Part shown: positions 17,518-27,429 of the stretch, in pieces
Position numbering within the stretch: position 1 is the first letter of the stretch
Layout of the letters: each line of letters begins with the position of its first letter
Source of the DNA: Thiotrichales bacterium
Lineage (GTDB): Bacteria; Pseudomonadota; Gammaproteobacteria; Beggiatoales; Beggiatoaceae
DNA: 64,000 bases
Direction: 5' to 3'
Assembly (NCBI GenBank): GCA_016745035.1
Contig: JADGDE010000012.1
Span: forward strand, 62,171-126,170
The notes under the pieces: model-generated
The model's database searches: none
What the model was told of the DNA's origin: nothing
Seen by the model: the letters and a program-made list of their open reading frames with translations, nothing else
Position numbers and translations under genes: made by a program

Positions 17518-18144
17518 TTATTCCTGACTCTTGGCGGGTAATTCTTCTTCCGTTTCGACAATGTGCTGGGCAAGGTAAATACTTTGCACAATCACAAAGA
17601 CAATGGTTAAGCCCAAAAAGCCAAATAACTTAAAATTCACCCAGGTATCTTCACTAAAATTATAGGCAACAATTAAGTTAATAATACCCACGGCAACAAA
17701 AAAACCTATCCACAAATAGTTTAATTGCTGCCAAGTTTTTGGACTATCTAAGGTAATGTTATCGCCAATCATACGCATGATCAGGGGTTTATCACCGATA
17801 AACTGACTGCCAAGGAAAGCTGCTGCAAAAATCCAATTAACCACCGTAGGCTTCCACATAATAAAAGTTTTATCTTGAAAAGCTAAGGTAGCGCCACCCA
17901 ATAATACGATCATAGCCAACGTGACTAAATGCATTTTCTCAAAACGGCGATGTTGAAACCAGTAAATCGCCACTTGAATAATTGAGGCGATAATAGCAAC
18001 CACCGTCGCGGCATAAATAGCCCCCTCAGTACCACCGGGAATACACATGCCACTGATACAGGTGGGTTCAGTTGCCCAATCTGGATAAAATTTGAAAGCC
18101 AGAAAAAATAATATGATAGGGAATAAATCAAAGAGAAATTTCAT
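17518..18144 (-). CDS. yciB: Inner-membrane septation protein YciB/IspA
   Basis: Integral membrane protein of the YciB family, implicated in envelope synthesis and septation. About 208 residues from ATG 18144, whose 'MKFLFDLFPIILFFLAFKFY' matches the canonical YciB N-terminus. An in-frame TTG at 18201 would add 19 residues. Five or six membrane helices are visible. Conserved 'FEKMHLVTLAMIVLLGGATL', 'KPTVVNWIFAAAFLGSQFIG', 'KPLIMRMIG' and 'WVNFKLFGFLGLT'. There is an extra Cys-containing loop ('EPTCISGMCIPGGTEG') between helices 1 and 2 compared with the E. coli protein. First gene of the minus-strand cluster. Confidence 0.93.
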   Translation of the reverse strand: MKFLFDLFPIILFFLAFKFYPDWATEPTCISGMCIPGGTEGAIYAATVVAIIASIIQVAIYWFQHRRFEKMHLVTLAMIVLLGGATLAFQDKTFIMWKPTVVNWIFAAAFLGSQFIGDKPLIMRMIGDNITLDSPKTWQQLNYLWIGFFVAVGIINLIVAYNFSEDTWVNFKLFGFLGLTIVFVIVQSIYLAQHIVETEEELPAKSQE

Positions 18145-18201
18145 CGCCGTCCACGAAAGTTGCAAAGCGCCGATTCTAACAGGCTGCTTGCTATTGCTCA
18201 A

Positions 18202-18575
18202 GATGGCGAAGGGGCGGCTTCAGGGCTAACGCATATGAAAAATAGCGCATATTCTGCTTGTATGCTATGAGAAAGCTAAGTAAGGGTAATGCGCGATGAA
18301 CTGAAAATGCTTTGAGAATTGAACCGAGCCACGCCGAGAAAATCATCGCTTGTTGAACTGTTATTTGCGGGGCAAATAATTGCTAGGATTGAATGCTTAA
18401 AAAGCCTTTTAGAATGGCCACATAATATGTTTTCGTCGGTATGTTTAGACGCATTTTTTCCACCTACTAAAGGTGTTTTTTGATGTTACGCAAAGGCTAA
18501 GCTTCACTAGGCAGGTGGAAAAGCACCTTAATTGTGGCAATGTGGTTTAGTGCGTCACATCGGTAGCTATTGTGC
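18202..18575. other. Intergenic region upstream of yciB
   Basis: About 370 bases between yciB and a small gene on the same strand. Apart from the MITE remnant at 18481-18564 I see no gene, tRNA or clear terminator. The promoter of the yciB cluster should lie in its left part. Confidence 0.5.
18481..18564 (+). mobile_element. MITE-like element, internally deleted copy (84 bp)
   Basis: TGATGTTACGCAAAGGCT at the left and GTGCGTCACATCGGT at the right match the 134-bp family. The hairpin-bearing interior (about 45 bases) is missing, while CTAAGCTTCACTAGGCAGGT is retained. No flanking duplication is evident, so this copy is older. Confidence 0.75.
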
Positions 18576-18818
18576 TCAGCTATGGGTTAATAAAACATCC
18601 AATTTAGAGCCAAGTTTGCGGGCATAAATATCGACAGCCACCACCTCTGATTCAACTAAATGATGCACAGAGAGAATTTCATAACAACTATTGACTTCAT
18701 GCTCATCAAAGCGGTCAATAATTTCTCCCACACGGGGCAAGGCAACAAAGCTTTGCTTGCCTAAGGTTTGCCATTCCCCTTGCGCCTGATGACTGATAAT
18801 TAAATTGGCTTCGATCAT
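18576..18818 (-). CDS. Small protein of unknown function
   Basis: 80 residues, not recognised. No membrane segment or Cys motif. Alternating hydrophobic residues ('MIEANLIISHQAQGEWQTLG', 'YEILSVHHLVESEVVAVDIY') suggest a small beta-rich fold, and 'LPRVGEIIDRFDEHEVNSCYE' in the middle recalls small barrel proteins in which a nucleic acid or ligand is bound. That resemblance is a guess. A plausible TATCTTG/AGATAGG region lies upstream. It stands alone between the yciB cluster and the divergent glycosyltransferase gene. Confidence 0.6.
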   Translation of the reverse strand: MIEANLIISHQAQGEWQTLGKQSFVALPRVGEIIDRFDEHEVNSCYEILSVHHLVESEVVAVDIYARKLGSKLDVLLTHS

Positions 18819-19009
18819 ATCTTGTTATCCTATCTCTTCTCTCAAATCCGTTGTAGTCTAGCAGTAAAAAGGGTATTTGTGTCATAAAAAAGTATTATAA
18901 AGCGGCAATCGTATTTACTACATTCATTGAATAAATTGTGCCCTTTGCGTGTTGCTTGGCTTTGCAGTAGAATCATCAGCTTTTCAGCTCGATAAAAACA
19001 ATCATCACC

Positions 19010-22000
19010 ATGACCGAATCTGTAAGCCATCCTCCCGCATCCTCTTTGCGCCTTGCTGTCATTGTTCGCACCAAAGATAGACCTAGCCTTTTAGATCGCT
19101 GTTTAGCCAGTTTAGTTAAACAAAGCCGCCAGCCTGATCAAGTGATTGTGGTCAATGATGGCGGTGTGGCTATTGATGATTTACTCAAAGGTTTGAGTAA
19201 ATTACCAATTATGTTGCTAGAAAATAAAACCTCCCAAGGGCGAGCAAAGGCGGGTAATCAAGGCGTTGAAGCCAGTGATGGTGATTTAATTTGTTTTTTA
19301 GATGATGATGACAGTTTTGCCCCGGATCATTTAGAGCGCTTAGAGCAAACCATCAAGCATTTTGATGCCCAAGTGGCATATTCGGGCTGTCGTTTATTGC
19401 AGCGCGATATGTTGGGTAAAAAAGAGCCATTGCAAGAAACCAGCGTGGGGGTATTTAATGATGCTTTTGATGAGGAGCGGCTTTATTATGAAAACTATAT
19501 CCCGCTGATTAATTTGCTGATTCGTCGCGACTTATTCCTAGAAGTCGGCGGTTTTGATACCAATTTTGATTTATTTGAAGATTGGGATTTGTTACTGCGT
19601 CTGGCAGAGAAAACCCGTTTTTATCACTTAAATAAAATCACCACCGATTATGCTTTGTGGGGAGAGCAACAAATCACCCGCACCAGTAGCCAAGCCAAAT
19701 GGCAACAGGCTTATGAGCAAATTCTAGCCAAACATTTGTTGGCTTTACCCGCAGAGCAGCAACGGGCGCGTTTGGTAGATTATTGGATGCTCAGCCAAGA
19801 GCGTCGCGGTATCGTGCGTCAAGATCAGCGTGAACTACAAAATTTACAATTAAAATTAGCAGAAAAAGAACAAGCTTTGCTGCAAGCTCAGCATGATCAT
19901 GCCAACCAAATCGCCATCGAACAAGCCGCGCATACCGATGCATTAAGCCAGTCTGAGCAAAAAATTATTGCCCTCAAACAACAACAAGAGGCGATGCAAG
20001 GGCAATATGAAGATAAAATCAGCGAGTGGACAAAACAAGTTGAGAGTCAAAAAGCTGAAATTTTACGTTTACAAGATGAGCTTAAAAGCACGCATAACCG
20101 CTATGCTGAACAAGCACAAGGCCACACAAAATTACAGCAAGCTTACGAACGGGCACTCAATGACTTCCAACAAAGCAATGCACGGGTGGAAGCCTTAGAG
20201 CAACAAGCAGCACGCCTCAGCAGTGAATTAGCCGCAGGCTTGGATAAACCCGCCTTTGAAGCGGCGCTATTAGCTGAGCCGCGTGCTTATGATTTGGCTA
20301 AAAATGATGTGCCGGTACACAGCGATTATCAGCATTTATTGACATGGATACGGCAAAAAGTTGAGCAACTGGATTTATATACACCGCCAAGCCCTCAGAC
20401 GATAGATTTAAGCCCTGCTTACGAGGAAATGGTGAGTGAAGTTGAAGGCTTAATTGCGCGTTTAGGCGCTTCAATGTGGCCGCAAGTACGTCGTCATGTG
20501 CCAGCAAGCAAGGCGATTTTGCAGCAATTGGCTAATTTTAAACAGCAAGCGGAAAATCCAGCGCCAACAAGCGAGCATAATCTATTACAGCGTTACAATT
20601 TAGAAGGGGTGCTGAGTCAACGCCCGCATTATCCCCAACCACCGCTACGCCCCTTATCAGGGTTATATCCGACTTATATGCTGGTTGCAGGGGATAACGA
20701 CAACCCGAGCTTTATGGAAAATACCTCCACCTTGGGTGAAACTCCATTTTTCCTAACCTCGCCTGAAGATGTGTTGGTATTCAGTGTTTATAGCAGTTTA
20801 GCTAATTTCTGTCGTTTAGATTTATTGATGGCGACTTGTATGCGAGTGAATCCCTGCCAGGTGCGTTGTTTGATTCGAGATATGCAAACAGGTTCGGTGA
20901 TTCGTGAAGTCATTTTTGATGGTATTGATGTTTATGATAACCGTTATCACAGCATATGTTTTGAGCCGATAGCTGATTCAGTTCAAAAAAGTTTCCAAAT
21001 CGAAATAGACTCGCCCAATGCCAGTGCTGATAATGGCATTGCCCTGTGGTGTCATCAAAAACTGCCGGTTTACGAACACCCACAAAATCCAGACGAACAC
21101 CATAGTCGCCAAGTACCGCAATTACTCCCCCAATGGGTGCAACAAAGCCTTAGCCAACAGCGTTTATCCAAACGTATTAATAATGATAAAGCGGATATTG
21201 CCGTGGTACTCAATGGCATCGCCTTCGATACCAGTGAAATTGCCTTACATATTGCCCTTAGTCAATGGGATCAGGCATTGATAACCGCAGATTGTCACGC
21301 CAGCATATTGGTTTGTGGTGAATTAAATCCCGCCTTAAAACAATATTGCCAACAACATGACTTAGCGACGGCTGACAGCAAAGACTTGAGCGCGGTGATT
21401 CATTGGGGACAACGCCAAACGGCGCTAGGCAGTATCTATCATGCCCATATTAGCGCTTTGCCTCACCCTGAATTAGTCAAAGCCGCAGAAGAAATGTGGC
21501 AAGAGGATGACAATGCGGCGATGTTAGTCCCTATGGAAACGGACCCCGCCGGGCAAATTCGAGCCGCTTACGCCATCTTAGTCCGCGATGCGATTTTGCA
21601 TCATTTACCCATTGGTGATTCAGCCGAAGCACCACAACATGGCTATCGCCGTACAGTGGATGCTGCCAGCTCTGAGTTGATTATTTTCAAACAAGAAAGC
21701 TTGGCAGACTTAGAAACGGATCAACTTAATCATTATCAAACCCCTGTCTATCAAGTCACGGAATTAATCCAACAGTTCAAGAATGAAGGCAAAAACTGTC
21801 TGTATCAAAGCCGTTTACGTTATTTGCACCAGCAAGCAGTCCCACAATATGATCCGGCAGCCTTAGAAAGTGATAGAAAACGTTTGTTTAAACATTGGCG
21901 TGCGCATGTACCGCAAACACTAGCCCCCTTTGCGCGTTTACGCGAATTATTAAACCCCAATAAAACCCCCAGTGTTTTAGTGATTGATGCGACTTTACCA

Positions 22001-23050
22001 ACCTATGATGAGGATTCTGGCTCTTTACGCATGTTTACGCTGCTTAAATTGTGGAAAAGCTTGGGTTATCACATCAGTTTTGTATCAGATAATCTCGACT
22101 CTAATCCCAAGTACCGTCATGCATTGGAAAATGTGGGTATTGAAGTCTTCCATGGACAATTCAAGCTACAAAATGCGATTGCTCAGCGGCATTTTGATTT
22201 AGCCTTAATCGGCCGCGTTGATGTGGGACACCGCTATATTCCTTTTATGCGCTTGGTTTCACCTGAAACAATGATTTTATATGACACGGTCGATATTCAT
22301 TACGTTCGCGAAGAGCGCCAAGCTGAAATTGAAAATAACCCAGCTTTGGCTGAAACAGCGAAGTTGACTAAAAAACGGGAATTACACAATTGTCGTATGG
22401 CGGATAAAGTGCTGACCGTGACCGCTGATGATGGTGAGCATTTACGCAAAGAAATTCCTGATTTAGATTATGCTGTCTTACCGAATGTGCATCCGCATTT
22501 CCCATTGCCCGAACAAGGTTTTGATGACCGAGATGGCCTGGTCTTTATTGGCAATTACCACCATCAACCCAATGAAGATGCCGCCGAGTTTTTTGTCACC
22601 GAAGTGTTACCGAAAATCAATGCCCGCCTACCGGAAGCAAAACTATATTTGGTCGGCAGTAATATGAAGCAAAAAACCAAAGACTTAGCCTCAGAGAATG
22701 TCGAAATTGTTGGCTGGGTTGATGAGGTTGCCCCAGCTTTTGCCCAGCGGAAAATGTTTGTTTCTTATTTGCGTTATGGCGCAGGCATGAAAGGTAAATT
22801 AGGACAGGCGATGTCCTTAGGCTTGCCAGTGGTCAGCACCACCATTGGTGCTGAAGGCATGGGCATGGTCGATAATGAAACCGCTTTAATCGCCGATGAT
22901 ATTGACGGTTTTGTTGAGGCGGTTTGTCGCCTGTATGAGGATGGTGAGTTATGGGAAAAACTCTCCACGCAAGCTTGGCAATATATTGAAGATACCTATG
23001 GCGAACCTGCGGTGAAACGTCAATTGAATGAGATTCTTCAAGCGCTTTAG
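19010..23050 (+). CDS. Two-domain glycosyltransferase (GT2 + coiled coil + GT4-like)
   Basis: 1346 residues. The N-terminal GT2 (GT-A) domain, about 14-240, has 'AVIVRTKDRPSLLDRCLASL', 'VVNDGG' and the acidic 'FLDDDD' (98-101). Residues about 265-410 form a long Gln/Glu/Ala-rich coiled coil. A middle part (about 500-960) is unrecognised and contains a beta-rich 'FLTSPEDVLVFSVYSSLANF' segment. The C-terminal GT-B domain of GT1/GT4 type (about 985-1345) has 'YDEDSGSLRMFTLLKLWKSL', 'GLVFIGNYHHQPNEDA' and 'GMKGKLGQAMSLGLPVVST'. Likely builds a surface polysaccharide or glycosylates surface proteins; substrates unknown. Single gene, ending inside an inverted-repeat element. Confidence 0.88.
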   Translation: MTESVSHPPASSLRLAVIVRTKDRPSLLDRCLASLVKQSRQPDQVIVVNDGGVAIDDLLKGLSKLPIMLLENKTSQGRAKAGNQGVEASDGDLICFLDDDDSFAPDHLERLEQTIKHFDAQVAYSGCRLLQRDMLGKKEPLQETSVGVFNDAFDEERLYYENYIPLINLLIRRDLFLEVGGFDTNFDLFEDWDLLLRLAEKTRFYHLNKITTDYALWGEQQITRTSSQAKWQQAYEQILAKHLLALPAEQQRARLVDYWMLSQERRGIVRQDQRELQNLQLKLAEKEQALLQAQHDHANQIAIEQAAHTDALSQSEQKIIALKQQQEAMQGQYEDKISEWTKQVESQKAEILRLQDELKSTHNRYAEQAQGHTKLQQAYERALNDFQQSNARVEALEQQAARLSSELAAGLDKPAFEAALLAEPRAYDLAKNDVPVHSDYQHLLTWIRQKVEQLDLYTPPSPQTIDLSPAYEEMVSEVEGLIARLGASMWPQVRRHVPASKAILQQLANFKQQAENPAPTSEHNLLQRYNLEGVLSQRPHYPQPPLRPLSGLYPTYMLVAGDNDNPSFMENTSTLGETPFFLTSPEDVLVFSVYSSLANFCRLDLLMATCMRVNPCQVRCLIRDMQTGSVIREVIFDGIDVYDNRYHSICFEPIADSVQKSFQIEIDSPNASADNGIALWCHQKLPVYEHPQNPDEHHSRQVPQLLPQWVQQSLSQQRLSKRINNDKADIAVVLNGIAFDTSEIALHIALSQWDQALITADCHASILVCGELNPALKQYCQQHDLATADSKDLSAVIHWGQRQTALGSIYHAHISALPHPELVKAAEEMWQEDDNAAMLVPMETDPAGQIRAAYAILVRDAILHHLPIGDSAEAPQHGYRRTVDAASSELIIFKQESLADLETDQLNHYQTPVYQVTELIQQFKNEGKNCLYQSRLRYLHQQAVPQYDPAALESDRKRLFKHWRAHVPQTLAPFARLRELLNPNKTPSVLVIDATLPTYDEDSGSLRMFTLLKLWKSLGYHISFVSDNLDSNPKYRHALENVGIEVFHGQFKLQNAIAQRHFDLALIGRVDVGHRYIPFMRLVSPETMILYDTVDIHYVREERQAEIENNPALAETAKLTKKRELHNCRMADKVLTVTADDGEHLRKEIPDLDYAVLPNVHPHFPLPEQGFDDRDGLVFIGNYHHQPNEDAAEFFVTEVLPKINARLPEAKLYLVGSNMKQKTKDLASENVEIVGWVDEVAPAFAQRKMFVSYLRYGAGMKGKLGQAMSLGLPVVSTTIGAEGMGMVDNETALIADDIDGFVEAVCRLYEDGELWEKLSTQAWQYIEDTYGEPAVKRQLNEILQAL

Positions 23051-23209
23051 AGTCTATGCGAAATATGAATAATCGGCTGCAAATCCGCTATTTTGGTCTA
23101 ATCCCGCGCTTTTATTCGTTAAATAACGCGTTATTCGCCTCACAAAACCACGGAATTAGCCTCAAAATATCTGATTTTCGCGACGACTCCCATACTCCGC
23201 ATAGACTCT
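23049..23209. mobile_element. Inverted-repeat (MITE-like) element filling a convergent gap
   Basis: AGAGTCTATGCG at the left and CGCATAGACTCT at the right are exact 12-base inverted repeats, and the next several bases also nearly match (AAATATG against GAGTATG on the complement). The 161-base interior is non-coding and includes the AATAACGCGTTATT palindrome. The left end overlaps the stop codon of the glycosyltransferase gene and the right end touches the stop of tsaE. A partial copy is at 5549-5600. Confidence 0.75.
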
Positions 23210-23679
23210 TAAGTTGAAGGCGCATTTGCTAGCTCAGTAAGCAACTTTTGTCCTTTGTCGCTCTGGGCTTGTAGGCGCACATCACGCGCTGTGCCTTGGT
23301 GGCTGATATGTAAACTCAAGTCTGGCTGGGGCAAAAAGTCGCCGCCTTGCTCGGGCCACTCAACCAACCAAATCACCGGCGGAGTTAAATAATCCGCCAA
23401 TCCTAAATAATCCAGCTCTTCAGGGTCAGCGAGCCGGTACAAATCAAAATGATATACCGCTGGGCTTAATTCGTATTGTTCGACTAGGGTGTAGGTTGGA
23501 CTTTTGACTTTGCCTTGATGTCCTCTAGCTTGAATAAAACCGCGGGAAAAGGTGGTTTTTCCTGTGCCTAAATCGCCATAAAGATAAATCAATAAGCCTT
23601 GGTTAGCCCTTTGCGCAAGCTGTTGCCCTAGCGCAAGCATTTGTTCACTGTCTTCGATGTGGCGGTGCAGGGTCTTCAT
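23209..23679 (-). CDS. tsaE: tRNA threonylcarbamoyladenosine biosynthesis ATPase TsaE
   Basis: ATPase needed with TsaB/TsaC/TsaD for the t6A37 modification of ANN-decoding tRNAs. P-loop 'YGDLGTGKTTFSRGFIQ' near residue 35; 'VKSPTYTLVEQYE' and 'HFDLYRLADPEELDYLGL' are family signatures, then 'VWLVEWPEQG'-like 'VIWLVEWPEQG'. Length 156 is normal. Its start overlaps the end of the upstream DedA-PAP2 gene by four bases. Its TAA stop is at the edge of the inverted-repeat element. Confidence 0.96.
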   Translation of the reverse strand: MKTLHRHIEDSEQMLALGQQLAQRANQGLLIYLYGDLGTGKTTFSRGFIQARGHQGKVKSPTYTLVEQYELSPAVYHFDLYRLADPEELDYLGLADYLTPPVIWLVEWPEQGGDFLPQPDLSLHISHQGTARDVRLQAQSDKGQKLLTELANAPST

Positions 23680-25736
23680 GGCACACCTTTATTGGGTTGA
23701 TGGGTAAAGTTGTGGGCAAAACAAGGTTGTTTCCAGCCTAATAAGACTTCGCCTTGCCAATGCGGATCGGCGGTAGCCAAATGATATTGGCGTTGCGCCC
23801 AACACAATTGTTTGCTGTTTTGTGGTAAATAGTCCAACGGATGTAAAATTTCCCCTTGCTGGCTCACAGGCAAAGTGAAAAAGGCTAAAGGATGCTCAAG
23901 ACGCTCGCGGGTGATATTGCCGACCCAAACCAGAGAATGGACATTAGTCAAATACATATGCGATGACCAGAGGCGCAAAATCAAACGGCTGTCTTTCTCA
24001 TAATAAACCCAGGCGTGTTGTTCATGGCGGCTTTGGTGGACACGGGGCAGCAAGGGCAAGTCTTTGAGCGAACTATCGGGGCTAAGCCATTTAAAACTCG
24101 ACATCAAGCTAAAAGGTGGGGCTTTTTGCCATCCCTCGGCGAGTAATAATGCTTCTAATTTAGCGACCTTACCGCCCCATTGCAGGGTCATAGGATCAGC
24201 AGCACGTCCACCCCAATCGGTTTGATAATGGGCAACCCCTTCCCAGTCTAATTGCCACCACGCTTGGGCAAGCATGATTTCCTCAGTGGGTTTGAATAAG
24301 TTTTTTTCAATCTCTTCATAATCGTATTGTTGATAATGCCAGAGATTAAGAGCTAAAAAGGCGGTAGACATCCACAGCCCTAAGTGACCGATGCGGATAT
24401 TACTGACATGATGGCGGCGATAAGCCAGCCCGATCACCGCAACCCAAATCAAGCCAAGGGTAAAGCCTAACAAGGTATCCGAGAGCCATTGTTGCTCTAA
24501 ATAAAGTCTGGCAAGGATAAGAGACACCACCCACCAAGCAGCAGCGGTGTAGGGCAAGCGTCTTAGCGTCGGTTTATCTTGTAATTCGCCCGCAATCAAT
24601 ACCGCCAAAAAGCCATACACCAAGGTGCTTAAGGTGATGCGCACATCAGCAAAGCCCGTATAGTCATAAACAGGAGAGCCTTCGGGGACACTGAAAAATA
24701 AGGCTTGTTGTATCAGCCAGGCGCTGAGCATACCGCTGACCAGCACAAAACCCCAATAATAAAAGCCTTGCCATTGGCGTTTAAGCGCTAAATAGCTTAA
24801 ACCTAACAGCGCCATGCCCAAGGTCGTACCCAAGTTATGCATCCCGTTGATAAACAGCATGATGTAATTGGCCCACGGGGTATGCAAACCTTGGAATAGA
24901 AAGGTCACTTGTCTATCGAGTACAAAAGGCAAATCACTGGCAAGTTGCAGCCCGAGCATGACAATAAACACGCCGCTGGCAAGCACGAGGGTAAAACTGA
25001 ATTCAAATAAGGCGAGAATATGCGGGTGTTGGGTATCGAGAATACCTTTACTAAAATGCTTTAATAAAGGGTGTTGATTTAGCCAAGCGAGGAGGTATTT
25101 TAAGCTGCTGTTCATCATCGGCATGACTTGACCATAGGTACGGCGTACCACCCATGCAACCAGCCATAAAACCGCGACAATAATGCCAAGTAAAATAATC
25201 AAGCGGGTCGCAACCCCTGCGACCAAGGTCAGCGATGCTCCTAATAATACCCCCGGCAAAATAAAACTCGGTGCCCAAAGCAGAGCAGAAACCACATCAA
25301 CCGCAACAAAGCGCGCCGGGGGCATATTGAACATGCCCGCAACTGTGGGAATAAAGGAGCGCACCGGACCAAAAAAACGCCCAAAAGCCACACTTTTACC
25401 GCCATGCTTATGAAAAAAAACCTCAGCTTGTCCTAACCATTCCGGGTGCTTATTAAACGGCCATAAGCGTCTGACCGCTTCATGATAGCGATAGCCTATC
25501 CAAAAACTGATGCCATCGCCCAAAACCGCGCCCATAAAAGCGGCAAATAAAGTCGGCCAAAGGGATAAAACTTCGAGTCCTACTAAAACCCCAAACCCTA
25601 GCATAATCGGTGTGCCGAGGATAAATAAACCCACGACCAGCAGAGATTCTCCAAAGGAAATAAGGAACACCAATAAGCTGGCTAGCTCTGGGTTTTCATT
25701 AAACCAGCGTAGCAGTTCAGGTAGGATTTCGTTCAT
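23676..25736 (-). CDS. DedA-PAP2-LssY-type fusion membrane protein with degenerate phosphatase site
   Basis: 686 residues. N-terminal DedA/SNARE-associated domain (about 10-200), with 'FGESLLVVGLFILGTPIMLG' and 'GRFFGPVRSFIPTVAGMF'. A PAP2-like multi-helix domain follows (about 230-445), then a soluble LssY-like C-terminal domain (about 480-680, 'GWQKAPPFSLMSSFKWLSPD'). DedA proteins flip undecaprenyl-phosphate-type lipids; PAP2 enzymes dephosphorylate lipid pyrophosphates. Here the PAP2 PSGH motif is replaced by 'ADVRI' (about 361-366), and 'SRxxxxxH' by 'ARLYLEQQWLSD' (about 408-419), so phosphatase activity is unlikely. Coupled to tsaE by overlap. The first Met starts right at the DedA helix. 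Confidence 0.88.
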   Translation of the reverse strand: MNEILPELLRWFNENPELASLLVFLISFGESLLVVGLFILGTPIMLGFGVLVGLEVLSLWPTLFAAFMGAVLGDGISFWIGYRYHEAVRRLWPFNKHPEWLGQAEVFFHKHGGKSVAFGRFFGPVRSFIPTVAGMFNMPPARFVAVDVVSALLWAPSFILPGVLLGASLTLVAGVATRLIILLGIIVAVLWLVAWVVRRTYGQVMPMMNSSLKYLLAWLNQHPLLKHFSKGILDTQHPHILALFEFSFTLVLASGVFIVMLGLQLASDLPFVLDRQVTFLFQGLHTPWANYIMLFINGMHNLGTTLGMALLGLSYLALKRQWQGFYYWGFVLVSGMLSAWLIQQALFFSVPEGSPVYDYTGFADVRITLSTLVYGFLAVLIAGELQDKPTLRRLPYTAAAWWVVSLILARLYLEQQWLSDTLLGFTLGLIWVAVIGLAYRRHHVSNIRIGHLGLWMSTAFLALNLWHYQQYDYEEIEKNLFKPTEEIMLAQAWWQLDWEGVAHYQTDWGGRAADPMTLQWGGKVAKLEALLLAEGWQKAPPFSLMSSFKWLSPDSSLKDLPLLPRVHQSRHEQHAWVYYEKDSRLILRLWSSHMYLTNVHSLVWVGNITRERLEHPLAFFTLPVSQQGEILHPLDYLPQNSKQLCWAQRQYHLATADPHWQGEVLLGWKQPCFAHNFTHQPNKGVP

Positions 25737-25831
25737 GAGCTTGCATCTATATTAGAATATTAGTATAATCTAATACTTTAATTGTCTGATTCAGAAACGA
25801 AAAATTTAGAAACAATCGGAGCCTATTTACC

Positions 25832-26341
25832 ATGCACTTTCGTTTTATTACCTATTTATGTAGTTTGATTATCGTTATTAGCAGCATTAGTTTGCCTGTT
25901 TTCGCCAGTTCAAACAAATCCTTTAGCAAAGCCCAGCTCAAATCCTTGGCGGATCAAGCGGCGGTACGCCATGACTTGGATCCGGTTTTATTTCGCATTT
26001 TAATCCATCATGAGTCCACTTGGCGCACCCGCATTATTTCAAGTAGTGGTGCGATTGGCCTAACACAATTAATGCCAAACACGGCAAAAGGTATTTGTGG
26101 ACTCAGTCGTCAGGAACTATTTAACCCAAAAAAGAATCTTGATTGTGGCGCGCAATATTTTGCCAGTCTCATTAAACGTTTTGACAGTGTTGAATTGGCC
26201 TTGTGCGCCTATAATGCCGGCCCATCCATCACTGCCAAACTCGGCCGTTGCCCTAATTACAAAGTCACCAGAAAATATGCTAAAAGCATTCAAACTGCTT
26301 GGAGTCGTCATGTTTGGTCAAATATCTGGGTTTTAGATTGA
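25832..26341 (+). CDS. Lytic murein transglycosylase (SLT domain)
   Basis: 169 residues with an N-terminal signal peptide (to about residue 25, 'SSISLPVFA') followed directly by one SLT domain. The catalytic Glu61 is in 'LIHHESTWRT'; 'SSGAIGLTQLMPNTAKGI' and 'LALCAYNAGPSI' are the other conserved parts. It would cleave peptidoglycan glycan strands in the periplasm. Four extra cysteines (for example 'GICGLS', 'LDCGAQYF', 'LCAYN', 'GRCPNY') may form disulfides. AATCGGAG lies upstream of the ATG. Single gene converging with hldD, only 11 bases apart. Confidence 0.92.
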   Translation: MHFRFITYLCSLIIVISSISLPVFASSNKSFSKAQLKSLADQAAVRHDLDPVLFRILIHHESTWRTRIISSSGAIGLTQLMPNTAKGICGLSRQELFNPKKNLDCGAQYFASLIKRFDSVELALCAYNAGPSITAKLGRCPNYKVTRKYAKSIQTAWSRHVWSNIWVLD

Positions 26342-26352
26342 GAACACGCTGG

Positions 26353-27321
26353 CTACAAGGTTGCCGGGTCATAATTGGTTTGTTTGAGCCAATCTAAATA
26401 AGTCTGAACGCCCTGTTCTACGGTTTTAAACGGCTTATCATAGCCAACAGCGCGCAAGGCACTGATATTAGCCTCGGTGAAACTTTGATAACAGCCCTTT
26501 AAGTGATCAGGGAAGTCAATATAATTGAGCTTACCGCCTTTGTGCCAATCTAACACCGAATTGGCGACATCATTAAACGTCTGACTGCGCCCAGTGCCAA
26601 CATTAAAAATCCCGGATTTATCAGGATTATCTAAAAACCACAGATTGACATCGACCGCATCTTGCACGTAGATAAAGTCTCGACGTTGCTCACCGTTACC
26701 ATAACCATCATAACCCTCAAATAAATTGACCTCGCCTTTATCGAGCATTTGGTTATGGCAATGAAACGCCACGCTAGCCATCGTGCCCTTATGCTGCTCA
26801 CGTGGACCATAGACATTAAAATAGCGAAAGCCAACAATTTGACTGGAATTTTGCCCTAGACAACGGCGCACATTTTGATCAAATTGGAATTTAGAATAGC
26901 CGTACATATTCAAGGGCGCTTCGTATTGCAAATCTTCCTCAAATACATGTCCACTGCCATATACCGAGGCGCTGGAAGCGTAAATAAAGGGAATACGGCG
27001 ATTGCGGCAAAAGTTTAGCAAAATTTTAGAATATTCATAATTATTTTGCATAATATAATGTCCATCCCACTCAGTGGTGCTCGAACAAGCGCCTAAGTGA
27101 AAAATGGCGCGAACATTACTGGCAAAATACTCGTTGTTTTTGACTTGCTGTAAAAACTCACGTTTGTCGATGTAGTCCATGATTTGGCAATCGACTAAGT
27201 TTCTAAATTTCTTGCCATTTTCAAGGTTATCCACAGCAATAATGTCGGTTTCGCCGCGTAAATTAAGCGATTTGACCAAATTACTACCGATAAAGCCCGC
27301 AGCCCCGGTGACGATAATCAT
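26353..27321 (-). CDS. hldD: ADP-L-glycero-D-manno-heptose 6-epimerase
   Basis: Last step of ADP-heptose synthesis for the lipopolysaccharide inner core. Short-chain dehydrogenase/extended type: '[19 protein letters not shown]' NADP site at the N-terminus, '[12 protein letters not shown]', 'YASSASVYG' with the catalytic Ser, 'YGYSKFQFD' with the YxxxK pair, and '[19 protein letters not shown]', the HldD signature. Length 322 matches the family. A CAGGAG ribosome-binding site precedes the ATG. Monocistronic by position. Confidence 0.96.
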   Translation of the reverse strand: MIIVTGAAGFIGSNLVKSLNLRGETDIIAVDNLENGKKFRNLVDCQIMDYIDKREFLQQVKNNEYFASNVRAIFHLGACSSTTEWDGHYIMQNNYEYSKILLNFCRNRRIPFIYASSASVYGSGHVFEEDLQYEAPLNMYGYSKFQFDQNVRRCLGQNSSQIVGFRYFNVYGPREQHKGTMASVAFHCHNQMLDKGEVNLFEGYDGYGNGEQRRDFIYVQDAVDVNLWFLDNPDKSGIFNVGTGRSQTFNDVANSVLDWHKGGKLNYIDFPDHLKGCYQSFTEANISALRAVGYDKPFKTVEQGVQTYLDWLKQTNYDPATL

Positions 27322-27429
27322 TGAATCTCCTGTTATATGGCAAAAACGGCGGCATTATACCGCAACAAGGCTTAGCTTGGCTAAATTGTCACTGAAATTT
27401 AGGTTCAAAAAACATCAATGACTTAAAGA

